Shown here piece by piece: positions 7,190 to 13,520 of a stretch of 14,672 nucleotides of DNA; position 1 is the stretch's first letter, and each line of letters begins with the position of its first letter. Both the position numbers and the translations under genes were made by a program. The notes beneath the pieces were generated by a model. It worked only from the letters and a program-made list of their open reading frames with translations, had not been told where the DNA came from and made no database searches. Origin of the DNA: Bacillota bacterium (lineage in GTDB: Bacteria > Bacillota_A > Clostridia > Lachnospirales > Bianqueaceae); contig JAFOIR010000175.1 of NCBI GenBank assembly GCA_017420625.1, positions 1 to 14,672 on the forward strand, given 5' to 3'.

Positions 7190-7218
7190 ATTATACCATT
7201 TTTTCTTTCGTTTGACAG
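7190..7218 (-). promoter_or_regulatory. Promoter for the anSME-type gene
   Basis: On the minus strand CTGTCA (7213-7218, 4/6 match), a 17-nt spacer and a perfect TATAAT (7190-7195) lie about 30 nt before the ATG, with AGGAGG between. Confidence 0.65.
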
Positions 7219-7225
7219 CATTATG

Positions 7226-7234
7226 TGGTAGAAT
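7226..7234 (+). promoter_or_regulatory. Extended -10 promoter for the eutH operon
   Basis: TGGTAGAAT (TGn plus a 5/6 -10 hexamer) lies about 32 nt before the eutH start. The position 17 nt upstream (7206-7211) is a poor -35. A perfect TTGACA at 7212-7217 is only 11 nt away, so it is probably fortuitous. Confidence 0.45.
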
Positions 7235-7251
7235 TAGGTCTAACTATAAGC

Positions 7252-7259
7252 AGAGGTGA
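7252..7259 (+). promoter_or_regulatory. Ribosome binding site supporting the TTG start of eutH
   Basis: AGAGGTGA lies 6 nt before TTG 7266. The nearest in-frame ATGs (7278 and 7281) would be 18 nt or more away, so the TTG is preferred. Confidence 0.6.
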
Positions 7260-7265
7260 AGCTGT

Positions 7266-8342
7266 TTGAATCAAGTGATGATGTGGATCGTTTCCGCCGG
7301 GGCAGTCCTGGGTGGAATCGATGTGATACTGGGAAATCGATGGGGTTACGGAGCGCAGTTCGAAAAAGGATTTGAACTGCTTGGTCCGACTGCGCTTTCG
7401 ATGGCAGGTATTTTGTGTCTTTCAGGACTTCTTTCCGGTGGACTCAGTCCCGGGGTGGCTCAGTTTTTCAGCCGGATCGGACTGGATCCGGCGATGTTCG
7501 GAGGGCTGATCGCGATCGATATGGGCGGATTCCATCTGTCCCGTGCATTGGCGCTGGATCCGCAGATCGGACTCTATGCCGGTCTGATCCCGGCAGCTAC
7601 ACTTGGCTGCAGTCTGGTTTTCACCATCCCGGTGGGAAGCAAGCTGATGGAGAAGAAAGATCTGGTATATCTTTGCAATGGCATGGCCATTGGCATGCTG
7701 ACCCTGCCGGTTTGTCTGATCGTCGGCGGTTTCTTCTTCGGACTTGGACTTTGGACGATCCTGAAACAGAATCTCATTTTGTTTGTCTTTGCAATCATCT
7801 GCGGACTTGGTCTGTGGAAATATCCCGGTCCCATGCTGAAGGTGTTTCAGGTTTTTACGAAAATACTGAAAATCATCCTTACGATAGGCCTTATGATCGG
7901 AGCAGTCAAAATGCTCACCGGGGCTTCCTTTCTTCCCGGACTGATGCCTCTTTCGGAGGCAATGCAGGTTGTCGTTTCGGTTTGTGTTTTTATGCTGGGA
8001 AGTCTTCCGCTTACATTGCTTTTACAGAGAATTCTGAAAAAGCCTCTTTCTGCAGTCGGAAGAAAGCTTGGAATGAACGAAGTGAGCATGGCAGCGCTTC
8101 TGATTGGTTTTGTGACGGCGATGCCGGTATTTGCTATGGCAAAGGATATGGATCCCAAAGGCCGGCTCGTCAACCTTTCCTTTCTTTTCTGTTCGACCGC
8201 TGTATTTGGGGCACATCTCGGTTTTACGGCGGAGGTTGCACCGGATTTTCTGGGTGCGGTGATCGTATCCAAACTGATCGGTGCGCTCTTTGCCGGTGTT
8301 TGCGCTATTCTAATTTCCAAACGTTTGATTCCCGAAGAATAA
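7266..8342 (+). CDS. eutH: EutH-type ethanolamine permease
   Basis: The 358-residue integral membrane protein has about ten hydrophobic segments. Its N-terminal half carries EutH-like blocks: FELLGPTALSMAGILCLSG and the AIDMGGFHLSRALA motif, then SLVFTIPVG. The second half contains the internally similar SMAALLIGFVTAMPVFAMA and HLGFTAEVAPDF regions. EutH is proposed to move ethanolamine or protonated amine across the cytoplasmic membrane; the rest of the eut pathway (EutBC lyase, shell proteins, EutVW regulators) is absent here. The start is TTG 7266, chosen for AGAGGTGA 6 nt upstream. The gene is the first of a probable plus-strand run with a small peptide, the broken GH94-like gene and a PfkB kinase. 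That context suggests either a moved eut gene or a EutH relative with another substrate. The family is confident; the substrate is inferred. Confidence 0.87.
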   Translation: MNQVMMWIVSAGAVLGGIDVILGNRWGYGAQFEKGFELLGPTALSMAGILCLSGLLSGGLSPGVAQFFSRIGLDPAMFGGLIAIDMGGFHLSRALALDPQIGLYAGLIPAATLGCSLVFTIPVGSKLMEKKDLVYLCNGMAIGMLTLPVCLIVGGFFFGLGLWTILKQNLILFVFAIICGLGLWKYPGPMLKVFQVFTKILKIILTIGLMIGAVKMLTGASFLPGLMPLSEAMQVVVSVCVFMLGSLPLTLLLQRILKKPLSAVGRKLGMNEVSMAALLIGFVTAMPVFAMAKDMDPKGRLVNLSFLFCSTAVFGAHLGFTAEVAPDFLGAVIVSKLIGALFAGVCAILISKRLIPEE

Positions 8343-8363
8343 ACTAGATTCGAGGTTCCAGTC

Positions 8364-8450
8364 ATGAGAAAAGGTCGGATCGTTTCGATTATCAAGTTCA
8401 TGCCGCTCGTGATCTTTGGTCTTCCCAGAACAGCAAAACTGAAAAAATAG
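8364..8450 (+). CDS. Possible 28-residue basic-hydrophobic peptide
   Basis: A short frame starts at ATG 8364, with GAGG 8 nt upstream, and ends at TAG 8448-8450, directly abutting the AAGGAG of the next gene. The product has a basic start (MRKGR), a hydrophobic middle (IVSIIKFMPLVIFGLP) and a basic end (RTAKLKK), typical of a tiny membrane-associated peptide. It is the only coding possibility that fits neatly in the 121-bp gap between eutH and the GH94-like gene. It could instead be chance or a remnant; at 28 codons sequence alone cannot decide. I recognise no family. Confidence 0.4.
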   Translation: MRKGRIVSIIKFMPLVIFGLPRTAKLKK

Positions 8451-8463
8451 AAGGAGTAAACGC

Positions 8464-10218
8464 ATGGATACCTACCGCATCGAGGATTATGGAAAGAAAG
8501 CCCCATTCTCCAGTTTCCTTCCGGGCATTGCCGGGCTTCACGGCATTCCGATCTGGTGTTACTATGTCAACCGTTCTCAGGCTGTGGTTTCCTTCGGCTC
8601 AGAAGATAAGGATCATCCCATCATGGAGTTTCTTCCTGCACATCGTGCCTATACCAGAGCGGGAGAAACGGGATTCAGGACCTTCCTGCGGATCGATGGG
8701 AAAGTGACAGAAGCTTTTGGCAAGCTGGATCAGTCTGATATGGAGATCGGGATGAACACGCTTTCCATCTCGACCACCTGTCAGGGAATCGAAATCAGGG
8801 TAACCTATTTTATTCTGCCCGAGGAAAAACTGGGAGCGCTGGTAAGGCTGGTGACCCTGACCAACCGGACATCCGGGATGATTCAGCCGGAAGTACTGGA
8901 CGGAATGCCGGAATTGGTGCCTTACGGCGTGACGGACTGGACACTGAAAAATATGCTGCAGACAGGAAAAGCCTGGATGCAGGCGGAAGATGTCCGGGAG
9001 AGGACCCCGTTCTATCGCGTGCGGGCCAGTATGGATGACACGGCAGATGTTAAGGAGATCGAGGGCGGCAATTTTGCATTTGCCTATGGCATGGAAGGAG
9101 AAAAGCTTCCGGTCATCACCGATCCGGAGGTCATCTTCGGATACGATCTTTCACATACATTTCCGCTGATGTTCGAGGAAAAGGGTCTGGATGGTGTAGA
9201 ATCATCAAGACAGCATTTCTCGAATCTTTTTCCTTGTGCCTTCTTTGCTGCCAGCCCGCAGCTGGCTCCCGGAGAAAGCTATCATCTCTGCGAACTCTTC
9301 GGACACGCCGGATCCAAAGAATGGCTGAAAGAATTCTTGAAAAAACCACTGGGGAAGGACTATTTCACCGGAAAGCTGGATGAAGCGGTTCATCTGACAG
9401 AAGAACTGAGCGATGTGATCGAAACCCATACGGCGGATCCTGTTTTTGATCTTTACTGCCGCTATACCTATATGGACAACGTTCTGCGCGGCGGCGCACC
9501 GGTCCGGGCAGGAGACAAGAATCTGTATGTGTATTCCCGCAAGCACGGAGATCTGGAAAGAGACTACAACTACTTCTCGATGCTGCCGGAATACTATTCC
9601 CAGGGAAATGCCAATTACCGGGACGTCAACCAGAATCGGCGCAGCGATACTTTCTTTACACCTGAAGTCGGCGAGCAGAATATCCGGACATTCTTCGAAC
9701 TGATTCAGATCGACGGATATAATCCGCTGAGTGTGGATAAACAGGTGTTCACCTGTCAGGGAAAAACCTATACGCCCGGACAGCTTTATCAGGAACTTGC
9801 GGAAAAACTTCCGGAAGAAGAGGTGCAAAGAGAGTTTGAAAGGATCCTGAAGGAATCACAGGAACAGATTCAGGCGCATTTCGGAGAAGGCTACTGGTGT
9901 GATCACTGGACCTATAACCTGGATCTTCTGGAAGAATATATTGAAGTATGGCCGGACAAAGCAGCCGAGCTGTTTCTTAATCCACAATATGGATATTATC
10001 AGGCGGAGACGACTGTCCTGCCAAGAAAGAAACGATATGTCAAAACTGAACGCGGAATCCGTCAGTATCGTTCACTCTATCAGGCGGACGACCTTCCTCT
10101 TCCGGGCGGAAGGCTGAAGGATGCGTCAGGAAAGGAAGTAAAGAGCTCGATCCTGGAAAAGATGATCCTCCTGGCCGTGACGAAATTTACGGCACTGGAT
10201 CCGTATCTCATGGGTTGA
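8464..10218 (+). CDS. GH94-like phosphorylase, N-terminal part (reading frame broken at 10216)
   Basis: The 584-residue product is the N-terminal portion of a protein annotated in anaerobes as cellobiose-phosphorylase-like. Residues up to about 300 look like the all-beta sandwich (FLPGIAGLHGIPIWCYYVNR, SFG.EDKDHPIMEF), followed by a linker and the start of an (alpha/alpha)6 barrel. NANYRDVNQNRRSD (residues 382-395) resembles the barrel substrate-binding loop of GH94. GH94 enzymes use phosphate to split beta-linked glucosides into sugar-1-phosphate and a shorter sugar in the cytoplasm; the substrate here is unknown and the phosphorylase activity is inferred. AAGGAG lies 7 nt before ATG 8464. 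The frame ends at a TGA in the middle of a continuous homologous region: the text LDPYLMG stops, and the expected continuation VEMEGGKPGW is present in the +1 frame. There is no signal peptide. Alone, this part lacks the presumed catalytic acid. Confidence 0.8.
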   Translation: MDTYRIEDYGKKAPFSSFLPGIAGLHGIPIWCYYVNRSQAVVSFGSEDKDHPIMEFLPAHRAYTRAGETGFRTFLRIDGKVTEAFGKLDQSDMEIGMNTLSISTTCQGIEIRVTYFILPEEKLGALVRLVTLTNRTSGMIQPEVLDGMPELVPYGVTDWTLKNMLQTGKAWMQAEDVRERTPFYRVRASMDDTADVKEIEGGNFAFAYGMEGEKLPVITDPEVIFGYDLSHTFPLMFEEKGLDGVESSRQHFSNLFPCAFFAASPQLAPGESYHLCELFGHAGSKEWLKEFLKKPLGKDYFTGKLDEAVHLTEELSDVIETHTADPVFDLYCRYTYMDNVLRGGAPVRAGDKNLYVYSRKHGDLERDYNYFSMLPEYYSQGNANYRDVNQNRRSDTFFTPEVGEQNIRTFFELIQIDGYNPLSVDKQVFTCQGKTYTPGQLYQELAEKLPEEEVQREFERILKESQEQIQAHFGEGYWCDHWTYNLDLLEEYIEVWPDKAAELFLNPQYGYYQAETTVLPRKKRYVKTERGIRQYRSLYQADDLPLPGGRLKDASGKEVKSSILEKMILLAVTKFTALDPYLMG

Positions 10219-10219
10219 A

Positions 10220-11500
10220 ATGGAAGGAGGCAAGCCAGGGTGGTATGATGCCCTGAACGGCCTTCCAGGCCTTATGGGATCCTCCATGGCGGAAACCTAT
10301 GAACTGGAACGATGGCTGAAGGTGACACTGCTGGCCCTGGATCTGGCCGAAGGGAAGGTCAGTCTGATAAAAGAACTGGCTGATCTGATTCGAAACCTGA
10401 ACAGGATCATAACAAAAGAAGTGCCAGACGGAATCATCAAACGAGAAAATGCTGTCATGAATTTCTGGAACAGAATGAATGATGCCAAAGAGCGATTCAG
10501 GCAAGAGACATTCCGAGGCGTCAGCGGACAGAGAATTTCCTACGGAGATGATCTCACGAAGGACGAGCCGGCTGTTTTCCTTTTCACCACACTGCAGAGC
10601 ATGCTGTATATCGTGGATACGGCGATCGTTGAAGCAAACAGGAACGAAACAGCGCCAACCTATTACTACTACGAAGTGACTGACTATACTGAAGATGAAG
10701 AAGGAATTCTTCCAACGGGGTTTATACAGCATACGATGCCGCCTTTCCTGGAAGGAGCCGTTCATCTGATGAAGCTGGATCCTTTCCTGGTGGATCGAAG
10801 AAAACTCTATCGTCAGATCAAAGAAAGTGAGCTTTATGATCGGAAACTGAAGATGTACCGGGTCAATGCTTCCCTGGATCAGGCCTCATTTGAAGTCGGC
10901 CGGTGCCGTGCCTTTACACCCGGATGGCTGGAAAACGGTTCCATCTGGCTGCATATGGAATATAAATACTTGCTGGAACTTCTCAGAGGCGGTCTTTTCA
11001 AAGAATTCTTTGAAGACTGGAAAAATGCGGCGATTCCTTTCCTGGATCCTGAAGTCTACGGAAGAAGTACGCTTGAAAACAGTTCGTTCCTGGCCAGCAG
11101 TCTGAATCCGAACGAAGATTTCCATGGAAGAGGATTTGTTGCCAGACTTTCCGGTTCCACGGCTGAATTCCTTTCCATCTGGCGGAGGATGTTTTTCGGA
11201 GAACAGCTGTTCGGAATGCAGGATGGAAAGCTGACGCTGACCTTAATGCCGGCAATTCCTGATTATCTGATTCCGGAAAGTGGAATCATTCAGGCGATTC
11301 TCCTTGGAAAGACTAAGGTCATTTATCATATGGCCAGAAAAGCAGATGTTATTCCGGGTTCTTATGAAATCCGGTCGATCACTCTGGAAACAGAGAAAGG
11401 CGAGAAGATCTTGGTTCATGGCGGAGTGCTGCAAGAGGCTTTGGCACAATCTGTCAGAGCAGGTCAGATCCTAACAATCAGCGTGGAGGTGGAAAACTGA
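10220..11500 (+). CDS. GH94-like phosphorylase, C-terminal part carrying the presumed catalytic Asp
   Basis: The 426-residue frame continues the barrel of the preceding gene. It opens with EGGKPGWYDALNGLPGLMG; Asp10 in WYDALN matches the general-acid Asp of the GH94 DWND motif, followed by MAETYEL. The C-terminus (residues about 330-426) forms the small beta domain typical of these phosphorylases. The ATG at 10220 is simply the first Met after the frame change (TGA-A-ATG) and has no good ribosome binding site upstream, because the GGAAGGAGG lies downstream of it, inside the codons. It is therefore either translated by stop-start reinitiation, reached by ribosomal frameshifting, or part of a gene broken by an indel or sequencing error. 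The rest of the frame is intact and well conserved-looking, so decay, if any, is recent. The stop overlaps the kinase start by one base (TGATG). Confidence 0.75.
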   Translation: MEGGKPGWYDALNGLPGLMGSSMAETYELERWLKVTLLALDLAEGKVSLIKELADLIRNLNRIITKEVPDGIIKRENAVMNFWNRMNDAKERFRQETFRGVSGQRISYGDDLTKDEPAVFLFTTLQSMLYIVDTAIVEANRNETAPTYYYYEVTDYTEDEEGILPTGFIQHTMPPFLEGAVHLMKLDPFLVDRRKLYRQIKESELYDRKLKMYRVNASLDQASFEVGRCRAFTPGWLENGSIWLHMEYKYLLELLRGGLFKEFFEDWKNAAIPFLDPEVYGRSTLENSSFLASSLNPNEDFHGRGFVARLSGSTAEFLSIWRRMFFGEQLFGMQDGKLTLTLMPAIPDYLIPESGIIQAILLGKTKVIYHMARKADVIPGSYEIRSITLETEKGEKILVHGGVLQEALAQSVRAGQILTISVEVEN

Positions 11501-12429
11501 TGGGAATTGCTGTATTTGGTGCTGTTTTTGTAGATATCAAAGGATATCCGCTGACAAAATATATCCCCGGCGGACGCAACGTCGGTTGGGTGCAGCAGAT
11601 CCACGGCGGAGTCTGCCGGAATGTGGCAGAGGACATCGCGAATATTGAACTGCGTCCGACGATGATCTCCATCGTGGATGAGAGCGGTATCAGCCAGGAT
11701 GTCATCGATAAACTGAACCGTCATCAGGTAGATACAAGATATGTTCGGAAGGTTCCCGGAGGACTGGGTACCTGGCTGGCGGTATTTGACAACGGAGGAG
11801 ACGTGATCGCTTCGATCTCACAGCGTCCTGATCTTTCTGCAATCGGACAGATTCTGGATGAACACGGAGATCAGATCGTACAGAATGCTGATTCTGTTGT
11901 TGTGGAGATTGATATGGAACCGGGGCTTCTGAAGCAGATTTTCCGTCTGGCTGAGCAGTACGGGAAAAAAGTTTATGCGGTTGTCTCCAATATGTCCATC
12001 GCAATGGAAAGAAGAGATCTTCTGCAAAGAACCGGCTGTATCGTCTGCAATGAACAGGAGGCCGGCATGCTGTTCTCAGAGGATCTGGAAGGGATGGATC
12101 CCGATCCCCTTGCGCAGCTGCTGTCTCAAAAAATCGAACAGGCAGGATTTCCGCAGATGGTAGTGACGATGGGAGAGAGAGGCGCTGTTTATGCTGTCCC
12201 GGGAGGAGAATGTGGTTTTGTACCCCCGCAGAAAGTGGAAGTTGTCGATACAACGGGGTGTGGCGACGCATTTTTTGCCGGAGTGGCGATCGGTCTGACC
12301 TATGGGAAAGAATTGAAAAAAGCATGTGAGATCGGTACGAGACTGGCATCCTCCGTCATTGCGACAAAAGAGAATGTCTGTCCGAGATTCCGCCCGCAGG
12401 AATTCGAGATCGAGCCTTCGAAGCTCTGA
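11500..12429 (+). CDS. PfkB-family sugar or nucleoside kinase
   Basis: The 309-residue protein belongs to the ribokinase/PfkB superfamily, which phosphorylates a hydroxymethyl group of sugars or nucleosides with ATP. The N-terminal substrate region has HGGVCRNVAEDIA (GG at 36-37, Asn41). The C-terminal ATP/anion-hole signature is DTTGCGDAFFAG with catalytic base Asp256; the usual GAGD is GCGD here. GVCRNVAE resembles pseudouridine kinases as well as sugar kinases, so the substrate is open. Context argues for a sugar: the gene overlaps the GH94-like stop by one base (TGATG) with GGAGGTGG 7 nt upstream, so the two are coupled, and the kinase could phosphorylate the free sugar released by phosphorolysis. 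There is no pseudouridine glycosidase next to it. No clear terminator follows. Confidence 0.85.
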   Translation: MGIAVFGAVFVDIKGYPLTKYIPGGRNVGWVQQIHGGVCRNVAEDIANIELRPTMISIVDESGISQDVIDKLNRHQVDTRYVRKVPGGLGTWLAVFDNGGDVIASISQRPDLSAIGQILDEHGDQIVQNADSVVVEIDMEPGLLKQIFRLAEQYGKKVYAVVSNMSIAMERRDLLQRTGCIVCNEQEAGMLFSEDLEGMDPDPLAQLLSQKIEQAGFPQMVVTMGERGAVYAVPGGECGFVPPQKVEVVDTTGCGDAFFAGVAIGLTYGKELKKACEIGTRLASSVIATKENVCPRFRPQEFEIEPSKL

Positions 12430-12446
12430 TTTCGATGGAGCAGATA

Positions 12447-12475
12447 TTGATTTTTGGACGATTTTTTTGTATAAT
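12447..12475 (+). promoter_or_regulatory. Sigma-A promoter for the hydrolase - LtaS-like operon
   Basis: TTGATT (12447-12452), a 17-nt T-rich spacer and a perfect TATAAT (12470-12475) predict a start near 12482 and a leader of about 49 nt. Confidence 0.82.
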
Positions 12476-12495
12476 ATTAGCTTGAAATTATTTTT

Positions 12496-12516
12496 CGGCT
12501 CAGGAGAATCCTGCCG
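12496..12516 (+). promoter_or_regulatory. Leader hairpin just upstream of the hydrolase ribosome binding site
   Basis: CAGGA (12501-12505) pairs with TCCTG (12509-12513) around a GAA loop, extended by CGG (12496-12498) with CCG (12514-12516) across a small internal loop. It ends directly before the AAGGAGGAGG ribosome binding site. It is not a terminator because no T-run follows. It may stabilise the transcript or keep the ribosome binding site open; the function is a guess. Confidence 0.35.
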
Positions 12517-12530
12517 GAAGGAGGAGGAAG

Positions 12531-13496
12531 ATGGGGAAAGGTTTGGTTCATTCGGAAAATTATTCCGTGTTTATGAATGAGCAGGTGCTGCCGTATCTTG
12601 AAGCAAGAAGACAAAACGAGACCCTGAAAACACCGGATCAGATATCCCTTTATACATCGTTCTTTACGGCCGATGATTGCCGCGGAACCGTTATGCTGCT
12701 GCATGGGTTTACGGAGAATATCGAGAAATTCAGTGAAGTCATCTATGGTTTCCTGAAAGAAGGCTTCTCCGTCTGCACCCTGGATCAGAGAGGCCACGGA
12801 AGGTCATACCGGGATCCGAAGCTGAAATATCACTATCTTACCCATGTGGATCATTTTGAAGACTATCTGAAAGATGCAGAACTTGTATATGATCGCTGGA
12901 TGAAAGAGGCGAAGGCCCCGCGCATACTGTTTTCTCATTCAATGGGCGGCGCTGTGGCTGCATTGATATTGGAAAGAGGCCTGGTTTCCTTTGATAAGGC
13001 TGTTTTTAACTCTCCGATGATTGCAGCTTCCACCGGAAATTTCCCGGCATGGACCGGAATCGCGATCTGCCGGGGAGCTAAAGTTCTGGGTAAGAGCAAA
13101 GAGATGATCTTTCTTTCCGGTCCTTATACCGGAGAAGAGAAATTTGAGGATTCCTGTGCCAGCGGGCGGGAGAGGTTTGACTGGTATAATGAGATCCGGA
13201 AAGCTCATCCGGAGTTTCAGAACTGTTCTCCTACCTATAACTGGACGCTTGAATCCTTGAAAGTAACACGTAAGATCCTGGCAAAAGGACAACCGGAGAA
13301 GATCAGGATTCCCGTTATCCTGTTCCAGGCATCGGATGATCAGACTGTTCTGGCAGAACCGCAGAAAGCTTTTGTCGAACGTCTGAGTGACGGAAAACTG
13401 GTCCGAATTGAAAATGCCCGGCATGAGATCTACCGTTCCGGCAATGAGGCGGTCGATACGTGGTGGGATCAGGTCATGAATTTTATTGAGAAATAA
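12531..13496 (+). CDS. Alpha/beta hydrolase, lysophospholipase/monoacylglycerol lipase type
   Basis: The 321-residue protein has the serine-hydrolase layout of the PldB/monoglyceride lipase group (Hydrolase_4). The oxyanion-hole motif LLHGF is followed by DQRGHGRS. The nucleophile elbow HSMGG holds Ser137, preceded by Ser instead of the usual Gly. Asp269 or Asp270 in the QASDDQTV loop is the acid and His298 in NARHEIY completes the triad. A lid insertion lies between the elbow and the acid. No signal peptide is seen, so it is probably cytoplasmic or membrane-peripheral, acting on lysophospholipids or monoacylglycerols. AAGGAGG is 6 nt before the ATG. Its own promoter lies at 12447-12475, and the LtaS-like gene starts 24 bp after its stop. 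The exact substrate is not readable from sequence. Confidence 0.9.
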   Translation: MGKGLVHSENYSVFMNEQVLPYLEARRQNETLKTPDQISLYTSFFTADDCRGTVMLLHGFTENIEKFSEVIYGFLKEGFSVCTLDQRGHGRSYRDPKLKYHYLTHVDHFEDYLKDAELVYDRWMKEAKAPRILFSHSMGGAVAALILERGLVSFDKAVFNSPMIAASTGNFPAWTGIAICRGAKVLGKSKEMIFLSGPYTGEEKFEDSCASGRERFDWYNEIRKAHPEFQNCSPTYNWTLESLKVTRKILAKGQPEKIRIPVILFQASDDQTVLAEPQKAFVERLSDGKLVRIENARHEIYRSGNEAVDTWWDQVMNFIEK

Positions 13497-13520
13497 AAAA
13501 GAAAGATAAAAGGTGAGCTA

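Noticed and set aside
7415..8347. 310-codon frame in another frame of eutH on the same strand
   Set aside because: The product is Arg/Ser/Gly-rich with no domain, whereas the eutH frame gives a coherent membrane protein with family motifs.
7847..8506. 219-codon antisense frame across the end of eutH and the start of the GH94-like gene
   Set aside because: It crosses two genes and their ribosome binding sites, and has no promoter or family support.
11702..12349. 215-codon antisense frame in the PfkB kinase gene
   Set aside because: It is opposite the conserved kinase motifs, with no domain and no promoter.
12405..12440. Palindromic CTTCGAAG region at the end of the kinase gene as a terminator
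   Set aside because: The stem is interrupted and no T-run follows closely. The T-run at 12462-12468 is better explained as promoter spacer.
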